From: VXNE01 sp965206615
GTDB taxonomy: Bacteria > Pseudomonadota > Gammaproteobacteria > Pseudomonadales > Azotimanducaceae
Assembly (NCBI GenBank): GCA_965206615.1
Contig: CBDBKI010000005.1
Coordinates: 558,001 to 622,000 of the forward strand
Length of the DNA: 64,000 nucleotides
Reading direction: 5' to 3'
Part shown: positions 62,110 to 64,000 of the stretch, piece by piece
Numbering within the stretch: position 1 is the stretch's first letter
How the letters are laid out: each line of letters opens with the position of its first letter
The notes under the pieces: generated by a model
Seen by the model: only the letters and a program-made list of their open reading frames with translations
What the model was told of the DNA's origin: nothing
The model's database searches: none
Made by a program: the position numbers and the translations under genes

Positions 62110-63030
62110 TCAGAGCGTGTCGAAGAAGTAGCTGACGGTCGCTCCGGTAATCCCGCTCGCGGCGGTATTGCGGCCGTCTACCACCCGCCCGTGGAACAGG
62201 TTCAAGCCGACATTGCCGAGGTTCCAGAAGAGCCGCAGGCCCACGCTCTGGGCGTCTTCCTCGAGCTCGGGGAAGCGCTGCGGCGAGAAGCCGGGCGCGC
62301 CGATGTCGAGGCCGGATTCCGAGTTGACCTGCTGATAGTCAAGCCCGAGCGTGACGCTGTCGTTCAGGAGCCACAGTGCGGACACGTTCGCGTAGATTGC
62401 GGACGGAATGTCGCTGTCCCGGTCGCGGTATCCGAGCTCCCCGCTCAGGCCGAACCGGTCACCGAGAAACTTCCCGACGATGAGGGAGACCTCGTAGCCG
62501 CTGCCGCCGTCGCCCAGCGAGTTGATGTAGCCGGTGTCGTAGTCGCCGGCCAGGATGCCCCCGACGCGGACCGCCACGCTCGGGGCATCGCTGATCGCCT
62601 CGTCGACCAGCCGCCAGGTCAACCCCACGGTCGTGTCCACCAGCCCGCTGTAGCTGTCTTCCGGGGCCGGTCCGGGGAAGATGACGACGAAGTCGCTCTT
62701 CGCCCAGCCCATCTGGATATCGACGGCGAGGCTGTCGGTCATCGCGTAGTCCAGATTGACCCAGACCGTACCCTGCGACAGGTCTTCGCCGCCGGCCGGG
62801 GTCGCGCGTTTCTGCTCCGCCCGATAGAACTCGTCGGCGGTCTGGTGCACGTAGGAGACGTTGACGAAGCCGGTGCCCGGCTCCGAGAGCCACGCCGAGC
62901 CGTCGGCGAGCGCGGCGTGGGGTATCAGGCATGCCGCCCCGGCGAGCGCGAGCAGCGCGAGCGCGGGCCGCGCAAGCGCGGGGCCGGGGTTCTTGCCACG
63001 GGGCACCTTGTCCATGGTTTGTTCGTTCAT
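62110..63030 (-). CDS. Outer-membrane beta-barrel protein
   Basis: The product is 306 residues from ATG 63030. A signal peptide (about 20-42) is followed by alternating aromatic/polar strands (GFVNVSYVHQTADEFYR, YDTGYINSLGDGGSGYEVSL). It ends with the aromatic C-terminal pattern of barrel proteins, VSYFFDTL. The repeated amphipathic strands fit a transporter-like outer-membrane barrel. It is flanked by two small CxxC secreted paralogues in the same operon, which may be its periplasmic or surface partners. The substrate is unknown. Confidence 0.7.
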   Translation of the reverse strand: MNEQTMDKVPRGKNPGPALARPALALLALAGAACLIPHAALADGSAWLSEPGTGFVNVSYVHQTADEFYRAEQKRATPAGGEDLSQGTVWVNLDYAMTDSLAVDIQMGWAKSDFVVIFPGPAPEDSYSGLVDTTVGLTWRLVDEAISDAPSVAVRVGGILAGDYDTGYINSLGDGGSGYEVSLIVGKFLGDRFGLSGELGYRDRDSDIPSAIYANVSALWLLNDSVTLGLDYQQVNSESGLDIGAPGFSPQRFPELEEDAQSVGLRLFWNLGNVGLNLFHGRVVDGRNTAASGITGATVSYFFDTL

Positions 63031-63035
63031 CGTCT

Positions 63036-63407
63036 TCACAGCCTGTAACGTTTGTCCAGGTACGCCAACACGAACTGCATTCTGGCGGCGCACTCGCTCG
63101 CACTCTGCACCTTCCCGGTACAGAGCACCTTGATGTTGTCGTCGTCCGGCGTGCCCGGTTTCTCGTCCTCGAAGGCGGCTTCCAGGCTCGTCTTCAGGGA
63201 CCGCGCGCGCGTCCGGTCGAGTTCCCGTTTCGGAATGGGGCAGGTCCTGCAGGCCAGCTGGCGAAACACGAGGGCCTTGCCCGTCGTGTACGCACCCCTC
63301 GCACTCAGCTTGCTGTTGCCGGGGCCCGCGGAGCCCGACGCGAACGCATCGGACTGCAGACCGAGAACGACACCCACAACTACTACGAGGCAGATGGACC
63401 GCTTCAT
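63036..63407 (-). CDS. Small secreted CxxC protein (copy 2)
   Basis: The 123-residue precursor is encoded from ATG 63407, behind AGGAGGAG. A signal peptide (about 1-24) is followed by SGSAGPGNSKLSARGAYTTG, FRQLACRTCP (CxxC), then VLCTGK, ECAARMQF and the ending YLDKRYRL. It shares the plan and about half the residues of the 61725 protein, with the same length. It is the first gene of the three-gene operon. Function is unknown. Confidence 0.6.
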   Translation of the reverse strand: MKRSICLVVVVGVVLGLQSDAFASGSAGPGNSKLSARGAYTTGKALVFRQLACRTCPIPKRELDRTRARSLKTSLEAAFEDEKPGTPDDDNIKVLCTGKVQSASECAARMQFVLAYLDKRYRL

Positions 63408-63599
63408 GGTGTTCTCCTCCTGGCGGTTCGGGCCGAACGTTCCGGGGGCGTTACCCTGCTGCGCCCCTACCGAGTGCAACGCTCCGCGACAACACAAGGG
63501 AGGGAACCTGGCGCAAGGTACAGCCAATCCGCTTGCCGAGCGGCCCCAAGTCTACCTTGCGGACGGGCCGACGTCATGGCCGCGAACGAAGTTCGCGCG

Positions 63600-64000
63600 C
63601 TACCTCGGCGAGAACTCCGGGTAGGCTTCGATGCCGGTTTCCGAGATGTCGGAGCCGATCTCCTCGTCCTCTTCGGAGATGCGAACTCGCATCGTGGCGT
63701 CGAGCAGGCCCCAGACGAAGAGGCTCGCGATGAACACCCACCCAAAGATGCTCACGACGCCCAGCAACTGGTCGCCGAGCGTAGCCCCGTCCTTGCTGAA
63801 CGCCACCGCGAGGACACCCCAGATACCGCAGGTGCCGTGCACGCTGATCGCGCCGACCGGGTCGTCGATCTTCAGGACATCGAGCGTCACGATCGAGGTG
63901 ACGACGAGCAGGCCGCCGATGCTGCCCACGAGCAGCGACCACGGCGCGGACCCGGCAAGAGGCTCGGCGGTGATGGAGACCAGACCGGCCAGAGCGCCGT
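63600..64000 (-). CDS. amt: Second ammonium transporter (Amt family), 3' part; start outside window
   Basis: The frame is open to the window edge. The visible part, VGSIGGLLVVTSIVTLDVLK, IDDPVGAISVHGTCGIWGVL and LGVVSIFGWVFIASLFVWGL, is the last third of an Amt protein with the pore His in ISVHG. The cytoplasmic tail is acidic (SEEDEEIGSDISET). It differs from the amt gene at 55820, so the strain has at least two Amt proteins. The 5' end lies beyond the window. Confidence 0.9.
   Translation of the reverse strand, partial: GALAGLVSITAEPLAGSAPWSLLVGSIGGLLVVTSIVTLDVLKIDDPVGAISVHGTCGIWGVLAVAFSKDGATLGDQLLGVVSIFGWVFIASLFVWGLLDATMRVRISEEDEEIGSDISETGIEAYPEFSPR

Overview
This is GC-rich bacterial DNA dominated by a complete, Ysc-type (non-flagellar) type III secretion system (T3SS). 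The Ysc-like gene order, PPK2, Amt transporters, a MalT-type LuxR regulator and polyamine-type ABC transport fit a proteobacterium, most likely a gammaproteobacterium. No rRNA or tRNA gene was seen, so the taxonomy is an inference. The T3SS implies an association with a eukaryotic host.

Region 1 (1-8.4 kb) holds candidate effectors. They are a coiled-coil protein cut by the window edge, a SopB/IpgD-like phosphoinositide phosphatase (CKSGKDR active site), an oppositely oriented R-STS-E ADP-ribosyltransferase-like protein, and a large unknown protein sharing an N-terminal region with the ADP-ribosyltransferase.

Region 2 (8.5-28.3 kb, + strand) carries, in order: tip/filament and translocator genes with class II chaperones, a class I chaperone, a YscE-like protein, the SctC secretin with a C-terminal SPOR-like domain, the SctB translocator, then SctW-SycN-SctX-SctY-SctV-SctN-SctO-SctP-SctQ (split)-SctR-SctS-SctD. 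Region 3 (28.4-34.2 kb, - strand) converges on it and reads, from its promoter end, SctF-SctG-SctI-SctJ-SctK-SctL-chaperone-SctT-SctU. Together these two blocks cover needle, rod, rings, export gate, ATPase complex, C-ring, gatekeeper, ruler, translocators and chaperones.

Region 4 (34.6-48 kb) is an accessory stretch. It has a probably frameshifted transposase, a decayed copy of a secreted protein, an orphan secretin lipoprotein with a membrane coiled-coil partner, an FGE-like protein, PPK2, a PotD/B/C-type ABC transporter lacking its ATPase, a 250-bp MITE-like element, a decayed transposase, an intact secreted protein, a fragment of the T3SS translocator sctB, and a truncated surface protein.

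Region 5 (48-57 kb) contains a 924-residue LuxR/MalT-type regulator, a sugar transferase with a foreign N-terminus, a Rpn-family nuclease with a duplicated, repeat-expanded 3' end, interspersed repeats, an IS21-like end, a cupin fragment, and a deleted copy of the regulator's 5' end beside an Amt gene. The duplicated block suggests that amt and the regulator were once adjacent.

Region 6 (57-64 kb) has a roadblock-like protein upstream of amt, a divergent pair of undescribed membrane paralogues (one ending in a TonB-C-like domain), two small CxxC secreted paralogues flanking a beta-barrel outer-membrane protein, and the 3' end of a second amt gene at the window edge.
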